From Pelagomonas calceolata (lineage: Eukaryota > Sar > Pelagophyceae > Pelagomonadales > Pelagomonadaceae), in the NCBI GenBank assembly GCA_918797485.1, contig CAKKNE010000006.1:2542001-2606000 (forward strand): a stretch of DNA of 64,000 nucleotides, read 5' to 3'. The position numbers and the translations under genes were made by a program. The first letter of the stretch is position 1. The number at the start of each line of letters is the position of its first letter. The notes under the pieces were generated by a model. The model was given only the letters and a program-made list of their open reading frames with translations, had not been told where the DNA came from and made no database searches. Shown one piece after another: positions 18,601 to 28,257 of this stretch.

Positions 18601-20124
18601 CCGCACCGCCGCCGGGTCCCGCGTCAAAAAGTTCGTTATTGTAAGTAAATCACAATCATTTCCAGCTAGAGTAGAACAGAGCCGCCGCCGTCTTACCACC
18701 GCGGGCCCGGGGCAGTCGTCCAGGGCGACTAACTCATTCCTCAGATCCGAATACGTATAGGGAAAGCAGTGCGCTAGAAATAAGCGGTCGTCCTTCTTCC
18801 TCCTTCGCTTTCTTAGTTGCGGCGAGCGTGTTTTCGGAGATCTAGACAATAAAACCACGTCGGAGTCCGTCTCCGAACCCGTGTCATCACCACCATCGAG
18901 CGGATGGGGCAAGGCCACGAGAAAAGTTAACGTGTAGTGGTGCCGGTCGTGCTTGCGGTACGGGGCTGCATCTAACGAAGTTCTATTGTCAGTGGTAGTA
19001 GATGTTTTCCGTCGCGGGTACGTTCTACAATTCTTGAAATACGCGACGTCACTCCCGACGCGCGTCCAGCCCCTCCCTGACGAATCACTCTTCTCGCAGA
19101 ACCCCACCGGCAGCATGCCCACGTCGTACAAGCTCGACTTTTTCATCATGTTCACGATGTTGAGGCGCACTCTCAACTTTTCCGGTATGCGAGGAGATGA
19201 ATTCGCTCGACGAACGGAGAAGTAGAACCACTGGACGTGGCCGTTCGTGTGCGTGTCCTTGTTGCACAACAAATCATATTCTTGTTGGGCCCAGCTAGGC
19301 GTGTTCAGGGGCGCTCGTCCATGATTTTTTGGAGCGCCGTCGGCCTGCCTGCGATTTTCTACTCTCCACGCAGCTCGTAAGTTACCACTCTCGAACCAGC
19401 TGTCGAACTCCAAGTCGTCGAGTCTCCTATCCAAATTCTTGCCTTCTGAATCGGCGGAGTCGTAGACTAATCGACGAGTGGGCGGTTCTTGGACTTCTTC
19501 CACGGAATCCGGCCTACTCCCGGCCTTCTCACGCTCTTTTTTGTCCTTCAGAAAAGCCGCCACAGAACTCAGTGCGGTTTCACCCTTCACAGCCAAGTCT
19601 GAGTCCTCGGACGTCTCCTGAACACGTTCCTTGGCCGCCAGGGCCGCGGCCAGCGCCGCGTCGCGCCGTTTCTTCGTTTCTCTCTCTTTTTTGGCTTGGG
19701 AGGCCTCGAATTCATTTCTGTCGCGCTCGTGGAACCACCGCGCCAGGTGCAAGCCTCTTCTCGGATCTTGCAACGGTTCGCGTAGAGGCGTGCCTCTTCT
19801 TAGTGAGCTTCTGGCCACTCGATGCTTGATGATCGGTAAGGAATGCGCAAAGCCCGTCAGCGGTGGGGCGGCGTTCTGCTGCTCGTGGGACCGCGGGAAG
19901 TTGTACCTGCGCGCGAGGAGTGACGCCGGCTCGAACGACCGACGGAACGGACGCCGCGTCCCCACAAAGGCAGCGGCGGCGGGATGTTCTTCGCGAGCTG
20001 CTCGTCCTCGTCGTCGGCCATCGCGGCCGCCGGCGTGCAGCGCCCCTGGCCAGCAGTCGATTATTTGCAGCCGAGGGCCGCTATCAATCGTGTTTCGGGT
20101 GCCGCCCGGCTGTTTATTGTTCAC
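15645..20124 (-). CDS. Cytosolic carboxypeptidase (CCP/AGBL family) with long C-terminal extension; introner intron
   Basis: 1429 residues from two frames joined across an introner. Exon 1 (17122-20124) has a basic coiled N-terminus, the CCP N-domain (FDSWFESGNLRAAWRVEN, HVQWFYFSVRRA) and an M14 peptidase domain. Zn ligands are in ARVHPGESN and CDMHGHSRKKNVFFYGC, substrate residues in NPDGVINGNYRSSLAGEDLN, and the catalytic Glu in FTLEASFCSPGYNE. CCPs remove glutamates from tubulin tails. Exon 2 (15645-16931) is a Lys/Ala/Glu-rich, probably disordered or helical tail. The splice GCC / GTG TTG is phase 0 and keeps the frame. If the intron were not spliced, the protein would stop at 17116. An ATG near 17042 lies inside the introner, so a separate downstream gene is unlikely. 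Confidence 0.85.
16932..17113 (-). mobile_element. Introner (182 bp, subfamily II) joining the two carboxypeptidase exons
   Basis: In the host's sense it starts CCGCGTGGAAATCAAATTTC and ends GCCACGCAG, so the right repeat is partly decayed. The flanks are GTGTGACG and GTGTTGCG (6 of 8 match). The interior contains two tandem, diverged hairpin units of about 55 bp (each CTCCACGCCAT... to ...TCGATGGCGTG). The end GGAAATCAAATTTCGGGCG is shared with the RanBP1 copy but not with the other copies, which defines a second subfamily. Confidence 0.82.
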
Positions 20125-20375
20125 AGTTCATTTATGAGCACGAATGGGGCTGCCCCTGCGCTCGGACCCAGCGCTTTTTGCAAAAGTGCGATGGCACTGG
20201 TCGGTCCAAACCCGAACCGGTTTGTGGGTGAGGTCTGCGCCGGGAGAGGCCATGGGGCAGCGGTCCCAGGACGCCTCGGAGCGGGCGGGCGGCTCCCGCT
20301 CGGCCGGTGAATTTTTGCCGGTTAGGAATCGGCCATCGGCGCGAAGTGCGTACAGTCGCGTACAGTCGCACCACC

Positions 20376-22244
20376 ATGTACGCGGCGCTCACGTGGCTGC
20401 TCTCCCTCGCGGCGGCGCGGCGGGCGCCGCTCGAGGTGCCGACGGCGGCGCCGCTGCCCTTCCGCGCGCCCGGCGTGCTGCCCGTAGATGCGGAGCCGCA
20501 CACCGCGGCCGCGGCCGTCGGCGACCTCCGGCACCGGCTGACTGCGTTGAAAATGGGGGCGGCGCCGCAGCCGTCCAACCTCGCGGCGCCGGCTCCTCCG
20601 CGAGCGAACTTCTACGAGAGCGCGGGCTTCTGTCCCGCGCCGGCCGACGAGCCCGCTGCGGCGACTGCGCCTTCGCCGGCCGTGCCGCCCGTGCCGCCCG
20701 CGGCGGCCGCGCCGGCGGAGACCGCGGAGGCGCCATCCAAGGACCCGCTCGACGCCGTCCGCGCGTCCCTGGCCCGCACCGCGGCGCTGACCAAGGAAAC
20801 GACAACGGAGCCGCCGGATCCGGTACAGGAAGTACAAAGAAAGGCCGCGCTCAAGGCGATGCGCGAGCGCGAGGCGAAGGTCGCGCAGTTCTTTGACTTC
20901 GCGCCGCCGGTGCCCGGCTCGAAGCGGCCCGCAATCCGTCCGCGCGAGCCGTCCTTCGCGGCGCGGCAAACGCGGCGCGCCGAGGCGCTGCGCCGCCAGC
21001 GGTCCGCCGTCGTCGACGTTTCCAAGTCGCCGAGCGCGGCGCCCGCGGCCTTCGACGGCGCCTTCGAGTGGTCCGACGTCCCGGCCTTCGACGGCGCCCA
21101 CGGCAGCTGGTCCGACGCGGAGGAGACGGCGACCGAGGCCACCGTCCCGGCCGCCGAGACCGCGCCGGCGCCGGCCAGGCCTGTCCCGGCTGATTTCACC
21201 GAGACCGCGCGAATCCTCTATGATCCAACTGCTTCTGCGACCGCGGAGACCGCACCGGCACCGGCCGAAGCCGTCCTGACCGAGCCGGCCGCCCCATCCA
21301 CGCCTCAAGTGTCCTTCGCGGGCCTGCTGCTCGCCCTCGCCCTCGCGCTGTCGCTGCCCCTCTGCGTCGTGGCGCTCGCGGCGTCCGCGTTCTGGCGCCG
21401 GCGCGCGCCTCCGGTCATTGAGACCCGCGAGACGCCCATCAACGAGCGCTACGCCACGAGAACTGAACCGGCGTCGGAGCTCGTGGAGATGGACGCGGCG
21501 ACGCGCCGCGTGCACCGCGAGGCGCGAGCGGCGAGCCTCGAGGCCGAGAAATTACGTAAAATCCTCCACCGCTGGCGCGACTCACCGCGGCGCCCCTCCG
21601 TGGCGTCGCTGCTCAAGGCGCGCCGGGACCTGCGCGCTTCCAAATTCCAGGAGCGGCAGAACCGCTTCGACAGAGACGACGCGGTCGTCGCCGAGACGCC
21701 GCTGGTCAAGGAGGTGCGCTTCGACGCGCGGACGCCGGCGTCGGCGATCGTGTCGGAGAGCGACGGCGACTCGCCGGTCGTCGCGTCGCCGCCGCGGAAG
21801 TTGTACATGGAAGCGCCGCCTGTGAGGAACCGGTCCGCAATACTAGCGTGGGTGTTGCTCGCGGCCTTTGTCGCGCGCGACCTCGCGCCGCGTCGCCAGG
21901 CGCCGGCGCCGACGCCGAGGCCGAGCATGGAGCCGACGTACGTGCGCGCGCCGCCGGATCTTGTCGACGACGTCGCGATGGTCCCGGCTATCGCGATGGC
22001 GGCACCGAAGGGCCTTCGGCCGCTCGCGATCGCCAAGGCGGCGCTCGCGCCGATGGCGATCTCGGCCACAGTCCTCGCAGTCCTGCCGCCCCGGCTCCAG
22101 GCCGCGCTCGGCCTCCACGCGCTCCACGCGCTCGACCGCCTCCGACGCCTAGCTGTCGCGGCCGTCGCTTTCGTGGCACGGAAGCGGCGACGCGCTCCAA
22201 CGGGCGCGCAGCTGAGATCGGCCATGCACTTCTCGGCGCCCTAG
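20376..22244 (+). CDS. Ala/Pro-rich membrane protein, unknown
   Basis: 622 residues from the ATG at 20376 (CCACCATG context; an ATG at 20307 would add 23). A hydrophobic leader (MYAALTWLLSLAAARR) is followed by an Ala/Pro/Glu-rich region, a strong transmembrane helix near 315-340 (FAGLLLALALALSLPLCVVA), a basic helical region, a second hydrophobic segment (SAILAWVLLAAFVA) and weaker hydrophobic segments towards the end. No family is recognised. The direct repeat GTACAGTCGC GTACAGTCGC lies just upstream. Confidence 0.5.
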   Translation: MYAALTWLLSLAAARRAPLEVPTAAPLPFRAPGVLPVDAEPHTAAAAVGDLRHRLTALKMGAAPQPSNLAAPAPPRANFYESAGFCPAPADEPAAATAPSPAVPPVPPAAAAPAETAEAPSKDPLDAVRASLARTAALTKETTTEPPDPVQEVQRKAALKAMREREAKVAQFFDFAPPVPGSKRPAIRPREPSFAARQTRRAEALRRQRSAVVDVSKSPSAAPAAFDGAFEWSDVPAFDGAHGSWSDAEETATEATVPAAETAPAPARPVPADFTETARILYDPTASATAETAPAPAEAVLTEPAAPSTPQVSFAGLLLALALALSLPLCVVALAASAFWRRRAPPVIETRETPINERYATRTEPASELVEMDAATRRVHREARAASLEAEKLRKILHRWRDSPRRPSVASLLKARRDLRASKFQERQNRFDRDDAVVAETPLVKEVRFDARTPASAIVSESDGDSPVVASPPRKLYMEAPPVRNRSAILAWVLLAAFVARDLAPRRQAPAPTPRPSMEPTYVRAPPDLVDDVAMVPAIAMAAPKGLRPLAIAKAALAPMAISATVLAVLPPRLQAALGLHALHALDRLRRLAVAAVAFVARKRRRAPTGAQLRSAMHFSAP

Positions 22245-22370
22245 AGTCTAGGCGCCAACCTCCCGGGAACAAGTCCCTGTGTAACCCGTTTTTCCCCACA
22301 CTCTGGGAGCTTTCTTATCTTAGAACACATTATCACGGTGGATGCGAGCGGCGATGCGCGGATCGGCCGG

Positions 22371-23453
22371 TTAGGTCATGATGGTCAGCTCGACGATTCG
22401 TTGCTTCTTTTTGCGCGGCGACGTCACGTCCTGTTCCGAAGCTTGCAACGCAGCGGCGTAGGTCTTCGTCAGCGCGTCCACGGCCGCCGCGTCGCCGGGG
22501 CCGACCGCGGGCTGCCCGGGGTCGTCGTCGTCGTCCGGCCCCGCGGCGGGGAGCGTATCGGAGCTCCTACAACCGTCCGGCCCCTCGGGGATTGGCTCGC
22601 AGCTGCCACAGCCGGCGACGAGCAATAGCCCCGCCGCCGCCGCCGCCGCGTCCGGCCCCGGCTCGAGCGCTGGCGTCCGCGCGGCCCGCCGGACGTGGCG
22701 CTCGAGGCGCGATACGTAGCTCGCCACGCGGTCGCGGCGCTCGAGCGCCAGCCGGAGACTCCGCACGAACTCGTCCCCCTTGTACTCGAGGAAGCGCTTC
22801 CGTTCATCGGCCGGCACGGCCCGGGCGAGCAGTCTCAAGCCCTCGTCCGTGACACCCTCGACGGCCACGTGCTTCGCCTCCCTGACAGGTTGATGACCGA
22901 GGAAGTCCCGGAGCAGCTCGGTCCCGATGCCCTGCCCGCGGAACTCCGGCCGCACATATAGTGCAATTAGTTTAGGCATATCCATCGCCACGGCGTCGTC
23001 GCGCTCGTCAAATTGGTCTCCAGGGTACTGATACGCATAAAACCCAGCGGCCTCGCTGCGCCCGTCATTCGCTCTTCTCCAAAAAATCGTCGCGCGCTGC
23101 GTCGGCGCCAGCCCCGGCTGTAACAGTTCCAGGGCGACACGATCCAAATTCGCATAAAAAGGCACCTCGCACAGCCCCGCCCGGTCAGACCGCGCCATAA
23201 TTGATGTATATGTCGCCCACTGGCCGTGAACGCGCGCCGCTATCACTGTCCCATCGTTGCAATGCTGGCACCGTAATACCCTCAAGTCGTTCACGCTCGT
23301 CCGCTCGATGTATTTTTTGCCGACGGGCTGCGACGCCCAGCATTTATGGCACGTGAAGCTCCCCGACGTTTGGGTGGGGCTCTTGGGGAAGCGCTCGTGG
23401 TAGTCCGCCTCGCAGAAGAGGCCGTGGCCGTCCCAGTAGGCGCGCCGGTGCAT
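22371..23453 (-). CDS. GNAT N-acetyltransferase with N-terminal zinc-ribbon / half-LIM region
   Basis: 360 residues. The N-terminus has LFCEADYHERF, CHKC and CQHC, which resemble a LIM end and a zinc ribbon. Residues about 95-215 carry a GNAT fold whose acetyl-CoA loop is visible as ALYVRPEFRGQGIGTELLRD. The C-terminal third is Asp/Pro-rich and ends in a Lys/Arg block, possibly a nuclear signal. The substrate is unknown. A zinc module plus GNAT suggests protein acetylation, which is inference. Confidence 0.65.
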   Translation of the reverse strand: MHRRAYWDGHGLFCEADYHERFPKSPTQTSGSFTCHKCWASQPVGKKYIERTSVNDLRVLRCQHCNDGTVIAARVHGQWATYTSIMARSDRAGLCEVPFYANLDRVALELLQPGLAPTQRATIFWRRANDGRSEAAGFYAYQYPGDQFDERDDAVAMDMPKLIALYVRPEFRGQGIGTELLRDFLGHQPVREAKHVAVEGVTDEGLRLLARAVPADERKRFLEYKGDEFVRSLRLALERRDRVASYVSRLERHVRRAARTPALEPGPDAAAAAAGLLLVAGCGSCEPIPEGPDGCRSSDTLPAAGPDDDDDPGQPAVGPGDAAAVDALTKTYAAALQASEQDVTSPRKKKQRIVELTIMT

Positions 23454-23613
23454 TATGTCTTCGTCTGGAGCTGCTGGAGCGCAATTATTCGCTGCCCAAT
23501 TATTTTAGCCCCAAGCACATCTCTCAAATTACTGATGTGAGGCGACCCCTCGACCGGGCCGGCCAACGTTCTTTTCTGTCCTGGTGAAGCCTCGGACGAG
23601 TGCGCCGTACGAG

Positions 23614-23635
23614 GCTAGCGCAGTAAGGCACTAGC
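23614..23635 (-). promoter_or_regulatory. CTAG-palindrome promoter element
   Basis: On the minus strand GCTAGTGCCTTACTGCG then CTAGC. It lies in the divergent gap between 23453 (minus start) and 23723 (plus start). Confidence 0.65.
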
Positions 23636-23722
23636 AAGCCACCAAGCTGAAGAGCTGAGCCAGCAAGCATCAACCAGACGCTGGACACACTCCCTGCATA
23701 ATCCAGCACACGCATCGCAGCG

Positions 23723-24607
23723 ATGCACCCGCGACGGGTCGCGCTCCTGGCATTGGCGTCCACCGCTGCGGCCCTCCAGGCGCCACGCCAGCCGACGACA
23801 GCGCAGCAGCGCCAGCCAACCACGACAAGACGCGTCGCCACGCTCGAGCCGCCGACCACAAAGAAGCCGCTCCGCCTCAAGCTCACAAGTCCAGAGCCAA
23901 CTAACGACTTCGTGAAGCCCGACGGCACGCTCGACGTCATTCCCTTCTCCGCGCAAGCCGAGTACGAGCTCAAGCCAAGGCAGAGAGTTATTGGATTGGC
24001 CTACATTTCTACACTGTGCACAATAGTAGCATCGTCGAGGATCCCGGCCTTTTTTCGTTTACTAGGCCTACAGTACGCCGCTTTTTCGGCGTTCGAGTAC
24101 TGCTTCCACCGGTGGTGCATGCACTCGACGTACGGGACCTGGCGCGACAAGATCTTTTCGCGGTGGAATCGACTCCATGTCCAACATCATTTGGATACGA
24201 ATCCGGACATGACGATGGTCGAGGGCTACAACTGGAAAGGCATTAGGTTTAACTATTTAACCTCAAGGTTGTCTGTTGTGATTGGATCATCGGTATCATA
24301 CTTACTCGTGAAGGCTCTACGATTAGATCTCCCGTTCTGGCCCACTCCCATCGTAAGTTGGTTGCTGGCCATGTACCACGGGGTGCTGTGGAACAAGCTT
24401 CATACGGACAGTCACGATTTACAAGAGACGTTGACATGGTTTGACGGTGTCAAATATGTTCGGAATATACCGACGGGCAACCGCTACGCTAGATGGTTGT
24501 TGACGAACCACATCGGCCACCACGCTATTGATGGGAAAGGCAACTACAACATCGTCTTCCCGGGGCCGGACCACCTCGCGGGGACGTTCTACCAGCTTAA
24601 GACATGA
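23723..24607 (+). CDS. Fatty-acid-hydroxylase-superfamily di-iron oxygenase, plastid-targeted
   Basis: 294 residues. The N-terminus is a signal peptide followed by AALQAPRQP, an ASAFAP-like junction used for complex plastid import. Four hydrophobic segments surround the His boxes expected for the di-iron membrane hydroxylase fold: HRWCMH, HVQHH, HTDSHD and HIGHH. The superfamily includes sterol desaturases, sphingolipid hydroxylases and beta-carotene hydroxylases. The sequence does not settle the substrate. A plastid location suggests carotenoid or plastid lipid chemistry. Confidence 0.72.
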   Translation: MHPRRVALLALASTAAALQAPRQPTTAQQRQPTTTRRVATLEPPTTKKPLRLKLTSPEPTNDFVKPDGTLDVIPFSAQAEYELKPRQRVIGLAYISTLCTIVASSRIPAFFRLLGLQYAAFSAFEYCFHRWCMHSTYGTWRDKIFSRWNRLHVQHHLDTNPDMTMVEGYNWKGIRFNYLTSRLSVVIGSSVSYLLVKALRLDLPFWPTPIVSWLLAMYHGVLWNKLHTDSHDLQETLTWFDGVKYVRNIPTGNRYARWLLTNHIGHHAIDGKGNYNIVFPGPDHLAGTFYQLKT

Positions 24608-24651
24608 TTGTTTCTTCGGGGTGTCCCCTTCATGCGCCGTCGCCCCGCGTT

Positions 24652-24699
24652 CGTCGCGGCGATGGCGTGACAGCGGGGTTAGACGCCATCGCCGCGACG
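24652..24699. repeat. Perfect 17-bp inverted repeat in a convergent gap
   Basis: The arms CGTCGCGGCGATGGCGT and its complement are separated by 14 nt. A second small hairpin (GGTGGG / CCCACC) follows at about 24707-24726, then another ACGCCATCGCC run. It sits between the 3' ends of the hydroxylase (24607) and DnaJ (24776) genes. The CGATGGCGT core is the same as in the introner hairpin, so it could be a relic or a 3'-end signal. Confidence 0.7.
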
Positions 24700-24775
24700 G
24701 CGTGCTGGTGGGGTAGAACTCCCACCACCGACGCCATCGCCGCCGCGATATACGGGTGGGGCACAGTTGAGAGAA

Positions 24776-25438
24776 CTAGCTATCGTCCTTACTCGCCTCG
24801 GAAACAGCGGAGGTGCCGGCCTCGACGGCCTTCCCCAATGCCGAGCCCGCCAGCTTCCCCACGTTTTGCAGCCCGATGAAGGCGACGCCTCCAAGAGTAC
24901 CTAAAGCGTTGCCCACGGCCTCCGCGGACGCCTTCCGGTCGACGTCGGACCGCGACTTTTCATTGGACAGCACGTCATGGGCGTCGACGATCGTCTGCCA
25001 CGCCTTCGTCGCGGCGTTTCGCCGCGCTTCGCGCGCTTCGAGTTCCGCCCTGCGATCGTCTCCTAGAGTAGCGAGTGTCGCCGCGGCCGCACAGAGGTCC
25101 TTCTCCAGGTCCTCCCTTGTAGATTCGGCGTCCAACTCATCCAAGAACTTCCGGATTTCATTGGCTGCCTTCGCCGCGGCGTCTCCTGCTTTTGTGTCGG
25201 GCGTCCCGCTCTTCGCCAGAACCACATCCGGATGTAATGATTTGGCCTTCTCCCGGAAGGCCTTGCGGATCTCGTCGGGTTTGGCCGACGTGCGCACGCC
25301 CAGGACCTCGTATGGGGATAACTCGGTTTCTGCTTTGAGGTGGGTCCGCCGCCGGTGGGTCCGCCGCCGCGCCGTGCTCGGTTTTGTTTGGAAGCCGGCG
25401 CTCGTCAAGACGACGGACAGCAGTATGTAGAGACGCAT
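24776..25438 (-). CDS. Plastid-targeted DnaJ-like protein
   Basis: 220 residues from the ATG at 25438. A signal peptide ends at TSAGFQTKP, an ASAFAP-like plastid junction, followed by an Arg/Thr-rich transit region. The J-domain begins SPYEVLGVRTSAKPDEIRKA and contains HPD in SLHPDVV, which is needed to stimulate Hsp70. About 60 residues (Ala/Glu/Asp-rich helix) separate HPD from the last J-domain helix (AWQTIVDAHDVLSNEKSR). The end is Gly/Ala-rich with a weak hydrophobic segment. Probably an Hsp70 co-chaperone in the plastid. Confidence 0.72.
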   Translation of the reverse strand: MRLYILLSVVLTSAGFQTKPSTARRRTHRRRTHLKAETELSPYEVLGVRTSAKPDEIRKAFREKAKSLHPDVVLAKSGTPDTKAGDAAAKAANEIRKFLDELDAESTREDLEKDLCAAAATLATLGDDRRAELEAREARRNAATKAWQTIVDAHDVLSNEKSRSDVDRKASAEAVGNALGTLGGVAFIGLQNVGKLAGSALGKAVEAGTSAVSEASKDDS

Positions 25439-25643
25439 TGTGATTGCTCGACGGCGTGTGACGAGCACGTTCGTGATCCTTCGGCGCCAGAGAGCTGCTT
25501 GTACGGCGGATTTGGAGGCTCCTATGCTGGATTTTTGCACGGAAGCTAGACTGCGCAGTGCAAACGGATGTAACAGACACCTCGAATCGGTCTGTGGAGC
25601 CGAGAGCGCTGCGATATCCGCTCCCGAAACGCGGCAAATCCGC

Positions 25644-25667
25644 GCTAGCGTGCTGGTAAGCCACTAG
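25644..25667 (-). promoter_or_regulatory. CTAG-palindrome promoter element
   Basis: On the minus strand CTAGTGGCTTACCAG then CACGCTAGC. It lies between the divergent starts 25438 (minus) and 25850 (plus). Confidence 0.6.
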
Positions 25668-25849
25668 AGAGCACTTTTGAAGGTGCCAGGCAGCAGGCCT
25701 TTAAACTGCACACACCTGTGGCTCTTGTGTTAACAAGACGTTGCTCCGCAATTTATCTCGGCCACGCGCACTGCTGTGCGAAGGCTGGCGGCCCGCGAGA
25801 CGCCACCGCCGCAGATCGAGATTGAGCTCGAGACACTGCACAGCCACAG

Positions 25850-28162
25850 ATGCGTCCGCCCGCGGCGCTCGCGCGGGCGCAGCGTGAAACCGATGATGCC
25901 AGGCAAAGGGTCGCGGTGCTCTCGCGCGCGCGGCCGCAAAACAATGACGCCACGCCGAGCGTCGCCGCGGCCCTCCGACAAAAACTACAAGGCATCCAGA
26001 CCTCCTACGCCACGACCGCGGCGGACATCGCGTCGAGGGCGCCGCGGCGCCCGGCCGAGAATGTGATAAGGATCCTCGAACGCCACGAGCGCTCGCGGGA
26101 CGTGCGCGGCGCCTTCCACAAGATCAAGACCCGCATGTTCCAGGAGCGCGCCGTCGAGAAGGAGGCCGCGAGGCGGGCGACGCGCGACGCGCAGCTCGCC
26201 CTCGAGCGCAAGCGCGTGCTCGCGCGGGCCCGGGAGCTCGATTCCATGAGCGACGGCCTTGAAGCGCTACGGGACCTCGCGCACCGGAAGCGAAGGGAGC
26301 GCTTTGCAGAAATAGCGTGCGACACGCGGCGCGCTTTCAGTTTCTTCGCGGCGATGCGGCCGCGCCTCGCGCGGAGAAAGCTCGAGCGCCGCGCTTCTGG
26401 CATAGCCGCGCTCCTCCGCGTCCGGTCGTGCTTCCGGACACTCCGCGCCCAGGCGCGCCGCGGGAAGCTCGTGCGCGAGATCTCGCGGAGCGCGAATCGC
26501 CGGCATGCCCGGCGCGCTCTGAGAGCGCTGCAGCTGCTGAAACTGCGCGGCGTCGAGCGGCGCGTCGCGCTTTTGCGAGCGAACCGCGTCGCGAAGGCGT
26601 CCGCGGCGCGGCGCTCCGTACGAGCCTTTGTGGAAGGAGCGGCCTTCAACCGGACCTCGCGGCAGGCCGCGCTGCTCGCCGACGCGGCGGCGCGACGGCG
26701 CGGCCTCACGTGCTTCGCTTTGCATGCGACGGCGCGCGAGGCCGCCCGCTGCGCGCGGCACCGCGGCGGCGTCTTTTGCCGACGGAAAAGGCTGCGAGCT
26801 GCGTTCCGGCATCTGGCGGCGCTTACGTCCGCGCGGGCGGCGCGGCGCGATCGAAGGCGAAGCGCGGCGCTTGAAGCGGTGGGCGCCGCGCGTGGCCGCG
26901 GCCTCGCGGCGCTGAAGGCGCTCGTGGAGCGCGGGCGGACGCGGAGCGCCCGCGACGCTCTCTCTGACGCGGCCTTTGCAGTCAGCTGCAAGAGCCGCGG
27001 CCTCGCTTCACTAGTGGAGGCAGTCGCGCGCGCCGGCCGGCGGCGACGACTAGAAACGGCGGCCTGCGTCGGCGAGCGGGCCGTGGCGCTGCGTTCAATC
27101 GCGCGCTGGCGCCGCCGCGTCGGCGCGATCACGCACCTCAAACGGTTAATGCGCAAGGCCGCGCTGTCGAAGAAACCGTCAAAGCCGAAGCTGCGCGCCG
27201 CGTTGGATGCGTGGTGGGCGCTGCGGCGCGACAGAGCGGTCAGTAAGGCGCGCTTGGAGCTCGCGGAGGTCTGGCGGAATCGGAGGAGAGGGCGCGCGGC
27301 GCTCGCCGCTTTATTTGCGATGCGGCGCGACCGTCTTCGACAGCGCCGGGCGCAGCGCGTCGTCGAGGAGTTTCAGAGACGAAACGACAATTCCCAGAAA
27401 CAGCGCGTCTTGATTCAGCTCGCGCGGAAGTGTCAGGCACGGCGGCGGGACCGCGCGGCCTTTGCGGCCGCCCTCAAGCGCCGCCAGCGGCGGGCCTTCC
27501 CGCTGCTACAAGCGCGCGTCGCGGCGGCGAGCGCCCGCGAGGCGCGGCGCGTCGCGCGGCAGCGATTACGAAGGGGCGTCGCGCTCCTGCGCGGCCGCGT
27601 GCGTGCTCAACATCTACGCCGGGCGCGGACGCGCCTCGCGGCGCTCCACCGCCGTTCAATAGTGGGCCGCCCTGCCTTATTACGGTTGCAGGAGAGTAGC
27701 GCGCGGCGGCGGCAGAATCGCGTTTTGAGAAGGGCGCAGCACTACGAGGCCCTCGACGTCGCGTCGGCGCGCGCGCTGCGGCGGTGGCGGTTGATAGCGG
27801 CGAGCCGGAAATCGACGCGCGAGCGGCACGCCCCGCTCGTCGACGCGGCTCTTGTGTCTCTTGCATTGCGGCGAGCTAGACGTTTCCTGACGGAGTGGCG
27901 CTCGCACGTGGCGCACGCGCGCGCAACGCGGCGCGCCGAGCTACCGCGGCTCGTCGACAAGTTCCGCGCGTGGCGGCACCTGACGGAGCGCCGGCGTCAA
28001 CCGCCGCCGCCGCCGCCGCTCCCGCGTCCGCCGGTGTTGCGCCGCCTCGCGGACGACGCGCCCGTCGCCGCGCCCGTGTCGTTGTCGCCGCCGGCCTGCG
28101 TGGATTTGGTGCACCTGAAGCATCTTGGGGCGGGGCCTCATCCTTCTGGTGGTGCGTTTTAA
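25850..28162 (+). CDS. Sfi1-like repetitive Arg/Ala-rich helical protein
   Basis: 770 residues with no membrane segments, very rich in Arg and Ala. Repeats of about 25-35 residues recur with a hydrophobic/aromatic core before basic residues: AFHKIKTRM, AFSFFAAMR, CFRTLRAQ, ALRALQLLK, AFRHLAAL, ALDAWWALR, ALRRWRLIA. This is the pattern of Sfi1-type centrin-binding repeats found in centrosome and basal-body scaffolds. The end is Pro-rich. Repeat-based assignments are weak, so treat the function as provisional. Confidence 0.55.
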   Translation: MRPPAALARAQRETDDARQRVAVLSRARPQNNDATPSVAAALRQKLQGIQTSYATTAADIASRAPRRPAENVIRILERHERSRDVRGAFHKIKTRMFQERAVEKEAARRATRDAQLALERKRVLARARELDSMSDGLEALRDLAHRKRRERFAEIACDTRRAFSFFAAMRPRLARRKLERRASGIAALLRVRSCFRTLRAQARRGKLVREISRSANRRHARRALRALQLLKLRGVERRVALLRANRVAKASAARRSVRAFVEGAAFNRTSRQAALLADAAARRRGLTCFALHATAREAARCARHRGGVFCRRKRLRAAFRHLAALTSARAARRDRRRSAALEAVGAARGRGLAALKALVERGRTRSARDALSDAAFAVSCKSRGLASLVEAVARAGRRRRLETAACVGERAVALRSIARWRRRVGAITHLKRLMRKAALSKKPSKPKLRAALDAWWALRRDRAVSKARLELAEVWRNRRRGRAALAALFAMRRDRLRQRRAQRVVEEFQRRNDNSQKQRVLIQLARKCQARRRDRAAFAAALKRRQRRAFPLLQARVAAASAREARRVARQRLRRGVALLRGRVRAQHLRRARTRLAALHRRSIVGRPALLRLQESSARRRQNRVLRRAQHYEALDVASARALRRWRLIAASRKSTRERHAPLVDAALVSLALRRARRFLTEWRSHVAHARATRRAELPRLVDKFRAWRHLTERRRQPPPPPPLPRPPVLRRLADDAPVAAPVSLSPPACVDLVHLKHLGAGPHPSGGAF

Positions 28163-28257
28163 TTTTACAGTATACATGTCTGCCCCGTCGGCACCGGCAA
28201 GTGTCTCTACTAGTACGTAACTGAACTTATGAACAACATATCCTGGGAGCGGGTCTT

